Origin: Robiginitalea myxolifaciens | GTDB lineage: Bacteria > Bacteroidota > Bacteroidia > Flavobacteriales > Flavobacteriaceae | Direction: 5' to 3' | Assembly: GCF_900115205.1 (NCBI RefSeq) | Contig: NZ_FOYQ01000001.1 | Coordinates: 1,329,240 to 1,393,239, forward strand | Length of the DNA stretch: 64,000 bases | Shown here: one piece after another, positions 55,801-64,000 of the stretch | How positions within the stretch are numbered: the stretch's first letter is position 1 | Layout of the letters: each line of letters opens with the position of its first letter | Translations under genes and position numbers: made by a program | Notes under the pieces: model-generated | What the model saw: the letters and a program-made list of their open reading frames with translations, nothing else | Databases searched by the model: none | Told to the model about the DNA's origin: nothing

Positions 55801-56985
55801 ATGAGCCAGTCGGGAGCGCTTTCTTTTAGCTACTGGGAAACCAAAACCTGGTTGGCGGGTATTGACTATTGCATTGTCGGCAGTGGAATTACAGGACTCA
55901 GTTGTGCCCTGAAATTGCGCCAACTGAAGCCGGATGCCCGGATCGCAATCCTGGAACGAGGCGTATTGCCCTATGGGGCCAGTACACGGAATGCCGGGTT
56001 TGCTTGTTTTGGTAGTCCTACCGAAATCCTCGACGATCTCAACACCCACTCCGAAGCGGAATTGATCGCCCTTGTAACACAACGGTACCAGGGCATTCAA
56101 CGATTGCGATCTTTGGTAGGGGATGCAGCAATGGCCTTTCAGCAACAGGGAGGTTATGAAGTGTTTCGGGAACACGAAGCTGCTTTGTACGAAGAAGTCC
56201 TCGAGCAGCTTCCCTATTTAAACGACTTACTTCGTCCTGTATTTGGCCAGGATGCTTTTCTGCGGCGCAGCACCCGTTTTGGTATGGGTAAAATCCTTCC
56301 GGAAACGATTTGCAATCCGCTGGAGGGACAGCTGAATCCGGGGCTGATGATCCGGGAATTGATCCGTAAGGCCCAAGAGGCAAACATCGATATCTTTTAC
56401 GGGATGCAACTCTTGCGCTATGAAGATGCAGGGGACAGTGTTAGTTTGGAAGTGGGGAGGGGCGGAGCCCCCGGCAAAAACGAAGCGTCCCTTCAAATTC
56501 GATGCAAAAATCTGCTTCTGGCGACCAATGGATTCGCCGCACTGCAGGCTCCAGAGCTTGCGGTTGAGCCGGCCCGCGCCCAGGTACTCATTACCGAACC
56601 GATTCCGGAGCTACACATAAAGGGGACCTTTCATCTCGAGGCCGGGTATTACTATTTCCGAAATGTAGGAGATCGGGTTCTTTTGGGAGGTGGAAGGAAC
56701 CTGGACAAGGCAGGAGAAACCACGACTGAATTTGGTACAACCGACAGGATCCAGGAGCAACTCGAATCCCTCCTCAGCGAGGTCATTCTACCCGAGCAAA
56801 AGGCGAAAATTGCACAACGCTGGAGTGGAATTATGGGTGTGGGTCCCCAGAAGAAACCCATACTCAGAAAGCTTTCCCAAAGGGTATGCTGCGGGGTTCG
56901 CCTGGGAGGTATGGGCGTTGCCATAGGTAGCCATACCGGAGCAGCACTGGCCAATCTGGCTGTTTCCGATGCTTCTCCAAAATAG
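55801..56985 (+). CDS. FAD-dependent oxidoreductase of the DAO (D-amino-acid oxidase-like) family
   Basis: 394 aa. The dinucleotide-binding loop is IVGSGITGLSCALKL, followed by LERGVLPYGASTRNAGFACFG. Substrate unknown. The C-terminus RVCCGVRLGGMGVAIG is the second FAD contact. Cytoplasmic; no signal peptide. It may be co-transcribed with accC. Confidence 0.88.
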   Translation: MSQSGALSFSYWETKTWLAGIDYCIVGSGITGLSCALKLRQLKPDARIAILERGVLPYGASTRNAGFACFGSPTEILDDLNTHSEAELIALVTQRYQGIQRLRSLVGDAAMAFQQQGGYEVFREHEAALYEEVLEQLPYLNDLLRPVFGQDAFLRRSTRFGMGKILPETICNPLEGQLNPGLMIRELIRKAQEANIDIFYGMQLLRYEDAGDSVSLEVGRGGAPGKNEASLQIRCKNLLLATNGFAALQAPELAVEPARAQVLITEPIPELHIKGTFHLEAGYYYFRNVGDRVLLGGGRNLDKAGETTTEFGTTDRIQEQLESLLSEVILPEQKAKIAQRWSGIMGVGPQKKPILRKLSQRVCCGVRLGGMGVAIGSHTGAALANLAVSDASPK

Positions 56986-57062
56986 TAGTTCGCTGCCTTA
57001 AGGTCTGCGCCTTTCCGAACTTTATGTATTTTACAGGTATCCAACGCCTAAATACCTACCCT

Positions 57063-58397
57063 ATGGAGTTCCTGTATCTAATCCTGGCAGTTTTGGCCAT
57101 CATCGGCATGACGGCCTATCTCAAGTGGCATCCCTTTCTGGCATTGCTGCTGGTTTCCATAATCTATGCGATTGCCTCCGGGATGTCGCTTTCCTCCCTG
57201 ATAGAGGCCATTAACACCGGCTTTGGCGGAACCCTGGGAAAGATTGGCCTGATCATCGTGATCGGGGTAATAATCGGGGCATTCCTGGAACATAGCGGTG
57301 GGGCACGTACCCTGGCCAGGACGGTATTGAAATGGATTGGAAGCCGGCGAATCCCCCTGGCAATGGGCGTATTGGGATATGTGGTATCTATCCCGGTGTT
57401 TTGCGATAGTGGGTTTATGTTATTGGATCCGCTTGGAAAGAGCCTGAGCCGAAATGCAAAAGTTAGCCTTGCCGGGGCGGCCGTTGCCCTGGGATTGGGT
57501 CTTATGGCCACGCATGTTCTTGTTCCCCCTACGCCGGGACCGATTGCCGCCGCAGGAATCCTCCAGGCCGATTTGGGGCTGGTCATTTTATATGCACTTC
57601 CAGTGAGCTTACTGGCTATGGTGGCAGCTGTTTTGTTTGCCTCCCGCTACGCTTCCCGAACCTATCTCGATCCGGGAACTGCCATAGCTGAGGATGCAGC
57701 GCAGCAAGAAAAGGCGACTCCTGAAAAGGATCCCCCTTTCGCCAAAGCAGTATTGCCGATTATCATCCCCATCTTGTTAATCGTCCTGAAATCCACGCTT
57801 TGGGATAAAGCCGGGGAGGGCACGGTAAACACCTTGATTGGATTTCTGGGGGAACCCGTGATCGCTTTGCTGATCGGGATGTTCCTCTCTTTTACCCTGC
57901 CCGCGCAGTGGGATTCCAAGATGCTATCAGCCTCGGGCTGGGTGGGCAAGGGAATTCGCGATTCTTCCTCCATTCTACTCATTACCGGAGCGGGAGGAAT
58001 TTTCGGACAGGTGCTGGAAATGTCCGGAATCGCTGCTTCTCTCGGGAGTTCGCTGCAAGGCCTGGAGTTGGGCATATTACTCCCATTCCTGCTGGCAGCG
58101 GCCTTAAAAACAGCTCAGGGATCGTCCACCGTTGCCTTGGTTACAGGAGCCTCAATTTTATTTCCGATGCTCGCCGACCTGGGGCTTACCTCTGAGACGG
58201 ACAAAGCACTTAGCGTGGTGGCTCTCGGAGCAGGATCGGCGGTGATTTCCCATGCCAATGACAGCTTTTTCTGGGTTGTTACGCAGATGAGCGGGATGGA
58301 TGTGCGGACGGGGTATCGACTCTTTAGCCTGGGAACCCTTGTCCTGGGGACTACCGCTGCCCTCGGGGTGTTTATCTGCTCAATGATCGTGGGGTAA
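57063..58397 (+). CDS. GntP family permease (gluconate or related sugar acid)
   Basis: 444 aa from the ATG at 57063; an ATG at 57024 adds 13 residues. About a dozen membrane segments with the GntP motifs PVFCDSGFMLL and VLVPPTPGPIAAAG. No gluconate kinase is adjacent, so the substrate is inferred from family only. Confidence 0.88.
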   Translation: MEFLYLILAVLAIIGMTAYLKWHPFLALLLVSIIYAIASGMSLSSLIEAINTGFGGTLGKIGLIIVIGVIIGAFLEHSGGARTLARTVLKWIGSRRIPLAMGVLGYVVSIPVFCDSGFMLLDPLGKSLSRNAKVSLAGAAVALGLGLMATHVLVPPTPGPIAAAGILQADLGLVILYALPVSLLAMVAAVLFASRYASRTYLDPGTAIAEDAAQQEKATPEKDPPFAKAVLPIIIPILLIVLKSTLWDKAGEGTVNTLIGFLGEPVIALLIGMFLSFTLPAQWDSKMLSASGWVGKGIRDSSSILLITGAGGIFGQVLEMSGIAASLGSSLQGLELGILLPFLLAAALKTAQGSSTVALVTGASILFPMLADLGLTSETDKALSVVALGAGSAVISHANDSFFWVVTQMSGMDVRTGYRLFSLGTLVLGTTAALGVFICSMIVG

Positions 58398-58427
58398 GGG
58401 GACCGATTTTTCGGTCTGGTCGCTTCC

Positions 58428-59405
58428 CTAAATCGGCAATCGCTTGTTGATGGTTTCCAGCGAGGCATTGAGGAAAACTTCTTTTCCTGCTTCGAGGGGC
58501 GTCTCGCTTTGAAAATAGACGTAGGTGTCTTGTTCGGTTTTCCCCTTGATGCTGTAATAGCCCCCCATGAAATAAGAAGTTTCGACTACCACTTTCAGCC
58601 CAGATTTAGAGGAGGCCTTTAATTCGTGCGCATATACGACAATGCGCCGTGTGGTAGACGCGTAGGACTTGAGGATATCAATGGGAATCAGGTTGGCCTC
58701 TCCCAGAAGCGATGCCGTATACAGCCTGCCCGGCTGTTGATATACCGCTGCCGTTTCGCGTTGGTCCAGGAGTTCGCCCTCTTTCAAAATAATTACCTGA
58801 TCGGCAAAAGGAAGTACGTCCTGATGATCGTGTGTGGCATAGAGACAGGTAATTCCTTCGGATTTCAGGTAACCAAAAAGGTTTCTGCGAAGCTGATTCC
58901 TCCTGAAATAATCGATATGGCTAAACGGCTCGTCGAGCAAAAGTAGTTCCGGAGGATTCGCCAGAACCCGCGCCAGAGCAACACGCTGTTGTTGCCCGCC
59001 ACTCAAGGTTTTGACCTTGCGGTTACGCACCTCGGTCAGCTCCATGAGCTCCAGTAACTCCTCAGTTTTCTGGTTCGCGGCCTCCACGGGATGGATCGGT
59101 AGGAATTTGCGGATGTTTTCCTCGGCAGTTATGAATGGCATGAGGTCAAAATCCTGTGCCAGGTACTTCATAAAGGGAGCTCCGGGCAGGAGTTGATAAT
59201 CCGGACCCCTCAAGGCGTGTTCCTTCCAGTGGACCGTCCCCTGATCAAAAGGGAGTTCGCCGTAAATAAGCCGCAACAAGGTGCTTTTTCCACAACCGCT
59301 TTCCCCCATAAGAGCAACTTGCTGTCCTGCTGGGATTTCGAAGTCGACCTCCTGAAGTACAGGGGATTTATCGTAAGCAAAGGTTAAGGCTTGGACCTTG
59401 AGCAT
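58428..59405 (-). CDS. ABC transporter ATP-binding protein
   Basis: 325 aa. Walker A GESGCGKST, signature LSGGQQQRVALARV, Walker B LLLLDEPFS and a TOBE-like C-terminal domain (LIPIDILKSYASTTRRIVVY) are visible, as in importers for polyamines, metal or sulfate. No permease or binding-protein gene lies beside it. Confidence 0.88.
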   Translation of the reverse strand: MLKVQALTFAYDKSPVLQEVDFEIPAGQQVALMGESGCGKSTLLRLIYGELPFDQGTVHWKEHALRGPDYQLLPGAPFMKYLAQDFDLMPFITAEENIRKFLPIHPVEAANQKTEELLELMELTEVRNRKVKTLSGGQQQRVALARVLANPPELLLLDEPFSHIDYFRRNQLRRNLFGYLKSEGITCLYATHDHQDVLPFADQVIILKEGELLDQRETAAVYQQPGRLYTASLLGEANLIPIDILKSYASTTRRIVVYAHELKASSKSGLKVVVETSYFMGGYYSIKGKTEQDTYVYFQSETPLEAGKEVFLNASLETINKRLPI

Positions 59406-59444
59406 GCGCTAATCCATTTACCTGAAAACGGAAATTCCGGTTGA

Positions 59445-61622
59445 TTATTCCTTAAACTCCTTTAGTACTGCCTGGTTGGGGAGTTCTTTAACCCCCATAT
59501 TGAACAAGGTAAACCCATAGATATCGGCGTACTGTTCAATGGTCTTACTAATTGGAGTTCCGGCTCCGTGCCCGGCATTGGTTTCGATACGGATTATTAC
59601 AGGATCACTTCCGCTGTGCTTCTCCTGCAGGGAAGCGGCAAACTTAAAACTGTGCGCAGGTACCACCCGGTCATCGTGGTCGGCTGTAGTGACCAGGGTG
59701 GCCGGATATTCGGTTCCTTCCTTCAGGTTGTGCAGCGGAGAATACCCTTTCAGATATTCAAACATCTCCGGGCTGTCTTCCGAAGTTCCGTAATCGTAGG
59801 ACCAACCCGCACCTGCCGTAAACGTATGATAGCGAAGCATGTCCAGTACACCTACGGCCGGCAGGGCTACCTGCATTAAATCGGGACGTTGGGTCATCAC
59901 AGCACCAACGAGTAATCCGCCATTGGAGCCGCCTCGAATGGCCAGGTATTCTGAGGAGGTATATCCTTCGGCGATCAGGTACTCGGCAGCGGCGATAAAG
60001 TCATCAAATACATTTTGTTTCTGCATCTGTGTTCCTGCATCGTGCCAGGCCTTTCCATATTCTCCCCCGCCGCGGATATTGGGAACGGCATATATCCCGC
60101 CCTGTTCCATCCAAACAGCATTTGCCGTGCTGAATCCCGGAGTAAGGCTAATGTTGAATCCGCCGTAACCATAAAGGATCGTAGGATTCTTACCATTGCG
60201 TTCCACTCCTTTTTTATGTGTAATGATCATCGGAACCCGCGTGCCATCTTTGGAGGTATAGAATACCTGCTCAGAGGTGTAATCGTCCGGGTTGAAATCG
60301 ATATCCGGTTTCCAGTACTGGGAATATTCACCGCTGTCTACATTAAACTTGTAGTAGGAGCCTGGGGTATTGGAATTGGTAAAACTGAAATACAGATCTT
60401 TTTCTTCCATACGACCACTGAAACCACCAGCACTTCCAACTCCGGGGAGTTCCACCTCCCGAATGAAATTCCCATCGTAATCGTACTGCATAATCTTAGA
60501 GATCGCATCGACCATGTATTCTGCAAAGAAATAACCACCCCCGGTACTCGGGCTGAGTACGTGTTCTGTTTCCGGCAGGAAGTCTTCCCAGTTTTCCGGT
60601 CCGGGATTGGAAGCGTCTACCGTCACGATTCTTTTATTGGGTGCGTCCAGATCGGTAACCAGATAAAGTTTACTCCCTACATTCTCGATCAGGTAGGTCC
60701 GGCTGTCTTCGTGATCCAGGATCGGAACAAACGGGCTGCCTTCCGTCTGAAGATCTTTGATAAATAATTTACCGCCGGCTGTGGTATTGCGAGCAGATAC
60801 GAGCAGATACCGCTGGTCTTCGGTAACCTGGGCTCCGATATAGCGGTGCTTTTCCTCCGGGGTTCCTCCAAAGATCAGTTCATCTTGGGACTGCGGTTGC
60901 CCCAGGGTATGGAAATACACTTTGTGCTGGTCTGTTTTTGCCGAAAGCTCGCTGCCTTCTGGTTTGTCGTATGAGGAATAATAGAATCCTTCATTCCCCC
61001 GCCAGCTTACTCCACTGAACTTGATATCGACCAGGGTGTCTTCTACAATTTCTTTGCTTGCAGCGTCCATGACGATCACCTTTCTCCAGTCACTCCCCGC
61101 TTCGGAAATCGAGTAGGCTGCCAGAGAACCATCTTTAGTGAAGCTAAGGCCAGCCAGGGAAGTAGTCCCATCTTCTGAGAATGTGTTGGGATCGAGGAAT
61201 ACCTCGGCATCCCCTGAGTCGTTGGCTGCATCTCCCTGCTCGCCCGTGTCTTTTCGCCGGTAGACCACATACTGGTCCTGCAGGCCGTCATTCTTATAGA
61301 AATAAGTGTAATCGCCCTCCCGATATGGAGTGCCGATTTTTTCATAGTTCCACAACTTTTCAAGGCGATTCTTGAGTGCTTCGCGGTAGGGGATATTATC
61401 CAGATACCCGAAGGTTACCGCATTTTGCTGTTTCACCCACTCCTCGGTTTCGGCAGAGCGGTCGTCTTCCAGCCAGCGATAGGGATCGGGAACTTCAGTG
61501 TCAAAATACACGTCTACCGTGTCGACCTTTGCGGTCTGGGGATAGTTTAAGGGCATTGATTTTTCGTTTTGGCAGGCGCTCAGTACAATCAGGAGGCCGC
61601 ACAAGGGAAGTAGCGTTTTCAT
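59445..61622 (-). CDS. Prolyl oligopeptidase (S9A), lipoprotein
   Basis: 725 aa with lipobox LSACQNE. An N-terminal β-propeller (about 70-410) precedes an α/β-hydrolase domain with catalytic Ser in RGGSNGGLL, Asp in [11 protein letters not shown] and His in NAGHGAG. It hydrolyses proline-containing peptides in the periplasm or at the outer membrane. Confidence 0.95.
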   Translation of the reverse strand: MKTLLPLCGLLIVLSACQNEKSMPLNYPQTAKVDTVDVYFDTEVPDPYRWLEDDRSAETEEWVKQQNAVTFGYLDNIPYREALKNRLEKLWNYEKIGTPYREGDYTYFYKNDGLQDQYVVYRRKDTGEQGDAANDSGDAEVFLDPNTFSEDGTTSLAGLSFTKDGSLAAYSISEAGSDWRKVIVMDAASKEIVEDTLVDIKFSGVSWRGNEGFYYSSYDKPEGSELSAKTDQHKVYFHTLGQPQSQDELIFGGTPEEKHRYIGAQVTEDQRYLLVSARNTTAGGKLFIKDLQTEGSPFVPILDHEDSRTYLIENVGSKLYLVTDLDAPNKRIVTVDASNPGPENWEDFLPETEHVLSPSTGGGYFFAEYMVDAISKIMQYDYDGNFIREVELPGVGSAGGFSGRMEEKDLYFSFTNSNTPGSYYKFNVDSGEYSQYWKPDIDFNPDDYTSEQVFYTSKDGTRVPMIITHKKGVERNGKNPTILYGYGGFNISLTPGFSTANAVWMEQGGIYAVPNIRGGGEYGKAWHDAGTQMQKQNVFDDFIAAAEYLIAEGYTSSEYLAIRGGSNGGLLVGAVMTQRPDLMQVALPAVGVLDMLRYHTFTAGAGWSYDYGTSEDSPEMFEYLKGYSPLHNLKEGTEYPATLVTTADHDDRVVPAHSFKFAASLQEKHSGSDPVIIRIETNAGHGAGTPISKTIEQYADIYGFTLFNMGVKELPNQAVLKEFKE

Positions 61623-61728
61623 AGTTTTGTTTTGGCTGCCCTAAAATACCATAAATAAGCGGCTACAAGGCCTGGGGTGGCCTTGATTTAACAGTTTTTT
61701 AAGTGGGTATTCGTGCGCTGAGCCAGCC

Positions 61729-62718
61729 TTATACCAGGGAGTTAGCTGCCAGATATTCTGCAATTTGCACCGCATTGGTGGCAGCCCCTTTTCTCAGGTT
61801 GTCTGCAACAATCCAAAGATTCAGGGATTTTTCCTGAGTGAGATCACGGCGAATGCGACCTACAAAGACCTCATCTTTATCGTGGGCGGTAACGGGCATG
61901 GGGTAGAGGTTGGAATCCGGGTCGTCCTGCAGGATAACCCCTGGGGTATTGCCGAGGATTTCACGTACTTCCTCCAGGGAGAAATCTTCGCGAAATTCGA
62001 TGTTCACCGACTCGGAGTGACCGCCAGCTGTGGGTATGCGCACGGCAGTGGCCGTTACGGAAAAAGTCCGGTCGTCCAGGATTTTCTGTGGTTCCCGGGC
62101 GAGTTTCATTTCCTCTTTGGTATACCCATTTTCAGAAAACACATCGCAGTGGGGCAGGGCGTTCTTGTGGATGGGGTGCGGATAAGCTTTCTCTCCGTCT
62201 CGTCCTGCAATCTCGTCTTCAAGCTGTTGTACCGCCTTGACTCCGGTTCCGGATACAGATTGGTAGGTGGAAACCACCACCCGCTTCATGCTGAAGCGCC
62301 GATGCAAGGGCGCCAGTACCATAACGAGTTGAATGGTGGAGCAATTGGGGTTGGCAATGATTTTATCATCGGCATTCAGCTCGCCAGCATTGATTTCGGG
62401 TACCACCAGCTTTTTTGTGGGGTCCATACGCCAGGCCGAGGAATTGTCGATTACCGTGGTTCCCGCATCGGCGAACTTCGGAGCCCACTCCAGGGAAGTA
62501 GATCCGCCAGCGGAAAATATTGCAATGTCCGGTTTAGCCGCTACTGCTTCTTCCAGTCCGATAACGGTATGGTCAACTCCTTTGAAGGGAAGCGTTTTAC
62601 CTACGGATCGCTCTGAAGCCACCAACAGGAGCTCTGTAATCGGAAACGCCCTTTCTTCCAGCACTTTTAGCATTACGGCGCCTACCATTCCGGTAGCCCC
62701 TACAACTGCAACTCGCAT
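61729..62718 (-). CDS. asd: Aspartate-semialdehyde dehydrogenase
   Basis: 329 aa. VAVVGATGMVGAVMLKVLEE is the N-terminal NADP-binding loop; the catalytic Cys is in ANPNCSTIQLV. It makes aspartate semialdehyde for lysine, threonine and diaminopimelate synthesis. Full length. Confidence 0.96.
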   Translation of the reverse strand: MRVAVVGATGMVGAVMLKVLEERAFPITELLLVASERSVGKTLPFKGVDHTVIGLEEAVAAKPDIAIFSAGGSTSLEWAPKFADAGTTVIDNSSAWRMDPTKKLVVPEINAGELNADDKIIANPNCSTIQLVMVLAPLHRRFSMKRVVVSTYQSVSGTGVKAVQQLEDEIAGRDGEKAYPHPIHKNALPHCDVFSENGYTKEEMKLAREPQKILDDRTFSVTATAVRIPTAGGHSESVNIEFREDFSLEEVREILGNTPGVILQDDPDSNLYPMPVTAHDKDEVFVGRIRRDLTQEKSLNLWIVADNLRKGAATNAVQIAEYLAANSLV

Positions 62719-62839
62719 AGTCTTAATTTAGAGCTGCCAAAGGTAGGTCAGGGATATAAGGTGCACAAGACTTCGATGGAATACTTTAAATAAATAACAA
62801 ATTGTTATAAAAAACACAATTAAGACTACAGGCTTCCAC

Positions 62840-62874
62840 AAAAAAACCGCCGGATGGGATTCCAAACGGCGGCT
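62840..62874 (-). terminator. Rho-independent terminator after mscL
   Basis: On the minus strand the stem CCGCCG/CGGCGG (62847-62852 and 62867-62872) is followed by a T run (A run 62840-62846 on plus). It lies downstream of mscL. Confidence 0.85.
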
Positions 62875-62920
62875 TAAATTTAACGTGGTGTAGCGGTTGC
62901 CGGCTACGCGGCAAGGAATA

Positions 62921-63328
62921 TTATTTCTTCAGCAAGTCGCGGATTTCCGCCAATAATTCTTCCTGAGTGGGTCCTTTTGGTGCTTCCGGAGCTGGTTCTT
63001 CTTTTGTTCGCACTTTGTTGTACGACTTTACAATCATAAACAACACAAAGCCTACAATGATCAGGTTGATGATGGAATTGATCCAGGCTCCATAGCGAAT
63101 AGCGCTCGCGGGCTTTTCGACCGTTCCGTCTGCAGCGACCACGGCTTCGGAAAGGACGTACTGCATGTCTGCAAAATCCATTCCTCCTGCAAAGTGCCCT
63201 ACAATAGGCATCATGATGTCGTTTACAAAGCCATTGACAACGAGGCCTACAGCCCCTGCGAGGATTACCGCAACTGCCAGGTCAATGACGTTGCCGGTCA
63301 TGATAAAATTCTTGAATTCTTTAAGCAT
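62921..63328 (-). CDS. mscL: Large-conductance mechanosensitive channel
   Basis: 135 aa with two membrane helices. MLKEFKNFIMTGNVIDLAVAVILAGAV is the MscL N-terminus pattern (shown in part: NVIDLAVAVILAGAVG). The C-terminal bundle is KGPTQEELLAEIRDLLKK. It opens under membrane tension on osmotic downshock. Confidence 0.97.
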   Translation of the reverse strand: MLKEFKNFIMTGNVIDLAVAVILAGAVGLVVNGFVNDIMMPIVGHFAGGMDFADMQYVLSEAVVAADGTVEKPASAIRYGAWINSIINLIIVGFVLFMIVKSYNKVRTKEEPAPEAPKGPTQEELLAEIRDLLKK

Positions 63329-63391
63329 GGTTAAAGCGTTTATTGGTTAACTGAAGCGAAAGGTATAAAAAATGGCCAGAATGCAGCGATT

Positions 63392-64000
63392 TTAACCGCC
63401 AATTATCTCTCGACGAATGCGTTGGGAAATACCGGTAAGCAATTCATAGCTGATGGTTCCGGCCTGGCTTGCCTGGGTCTCTGCAGAAATTTCCGGACCA
63501 AAGAACAGCGCTTGATCCCCTTCCTTACACGGAATCCCACTCACCTCAACCATGACCATATCCATGCAAACGTTCCCAATGATAGGTGCGCGTTGCCCAC
63601 CGATTATGAAGCTCCCTCTTTCCTGCCCGTATTGCCGCCCGATCCCATCGGCATGTCCCACGGGTAGCGTGGCGATTTTTCCTCCTTTTGGCGATTGATA
63701 GCCCATATTATATCCCACATATTCCCCTGGTTCTATGAGGTGCAGCTGGGAAATATGGGTCCGTAAGCGAGCTACCGGCCGCAGGGCGTTATCGTACTGC
63801 GGCGCGTTCCCGTAGCCATACAACCCAATCCCGCATCGCACCATATCCCACTGGCCTTCCGGGTAATTGAGTACTCCGGAGGTGTTGAGCAGGTGCTTAA
63901 AGGGTTTGCCGGGAAGTTTAGTGGCTACCTCCCTGACAATAGCGGCAAAGGATTCGATTTGGCGTAGCGTAAAATCACGGGCTTTCGGATCGTCTGAGGC
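63392..64000 (-). CDS. alr: Alanine racemase, C-terminal part (5' end outside window)
   Basis: The open minus-strand frame runs to 64000 (about 202 codons). HLLNTSGVLNYPEGQWDMVRCGIGLYGYG and GNVCMDMVMVEVSG, with YVGYNMGY, are the C-terminal alanine racemase motifs (Tyr base region and PLP-pocket edge). It supplies D-alanine for peptidoglycan. Whether it is fused to MurF, as in some Bacteroidota, cannot be seen. Confidence 0.93.
   Translation of the reverse strand, partial: ASDDPKARDFTLRQIESFAAIVREVATKLPGKPFKHLLNTSGVLNYPEGQWDMVRCGIGLYGYGNAPQYDNALRPVARLRTHISQLHLIEPGEYVGYNMGYQSPKGGKIATLPVGHADGIGRQYGQERGSFIIGGQRAPIIGNVCMDMVMVEVSGIPCKEGDQALFFGPEISAETQASQAGTISYELLTGISQRIRREIIGG

Noticed and set aside
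1-64000. CRISPR arrays or insertion sequences
   Set aside because: No regularly spaced direct repeats with spacers and no transposase with terminal inverted repeats were seen.

Overview
The window is a chromosome segment of a member of the Bacteroidota, most likely a marine flavobacterium. Supporting signs are a GLPGLI protein paired with an outer-membrane barrel, carboxypeptidase-regulatory-like/β-barrel proteins, TAnnTTTG -7 promoter elements, the near absence of Shine-Dalgarno sequences, the yceD-rpmF-fabH-accB-accC order and rnpA next to an S41 protease. Core genes look close to 50 % GC. A Robiginitalea-like genus is a guess, not a result.

Layout. 1-17.2 kb is core: S41 protease (partial), rnpA, M1 and S8 peptidases, an MBL hydrolase, a CPA1 antiporter with an RCK domain, lepA, a TolB-like and an M28 lipoprotein, an outer-membrane barrel, a tRNA-dihydrouridine synthase, an FtsX/LolE-type permease, rbfA and a methylmalonyl-CoA epimerase. 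17.3-26.4 kb is an A+T-rich accessory stretch beginning at a CAT-anticodon tRNA. Four copies (A-D) of a degenerate tRNA 3' end, each interrupted in the T-arm by a 16-nt palindromic insert, cut it into three modules of about 2.5-3.2 kb. The modules hold an AbiC-like membrane protein with a coiled-coil/TPR membrane protein; two surface proteins; and an XRE-ImmA/IrrE protein with a DUF1508 protein. No integrase is visible. 26.4-36.4 kb returns to envelope genes.

36.6-47.1 kb is a sulfur-oxidation locus. Sulfide:quinone oxidoreductase, an ETHE1-like persulfide dioxygenase fused to two rhodanese domains, a periplasmic rhodanese, and a SorA/SoxC-like molybdoenzyme with a monohaem cytochrome c could together take sulfide to sulfate. 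A split YeeE/YedE pair, a TauE/SafE protein and a SulP transporter could move thiosulfate, sulfite or sulfate. The locus encodes a Crp/Fnr-family regulator with an unusual C-x5-CC motif. Three GTAAC-N4-GT(T/C)AC dyads lie in front of four of its promoters, each centred exactly 29.5 nt from the first base of a TAnnTTTG-like -7 element. One dyad serves two divergent promoters. This is a self-consistent regulon readable from the sequence. The molybdoenzyme carries an in-frame TAG exactly where its family has a conserved Trp, and the reading frame continues with a family-like tail up to the cytochrome start codon.

47.2-64 kb is core again: an SSS symporter with an HGSNAT/NagX-like acyltransferase, riboflavin synthase, pdxA, the yceD-rpmF-fabH-accBC lipid block, an amino-acid-oxidase-like flavoprotein, a GntP permease, a lone ABC ATPase, a prolyl oligopeptidase, asd, mscL and a partial alanine racemase.
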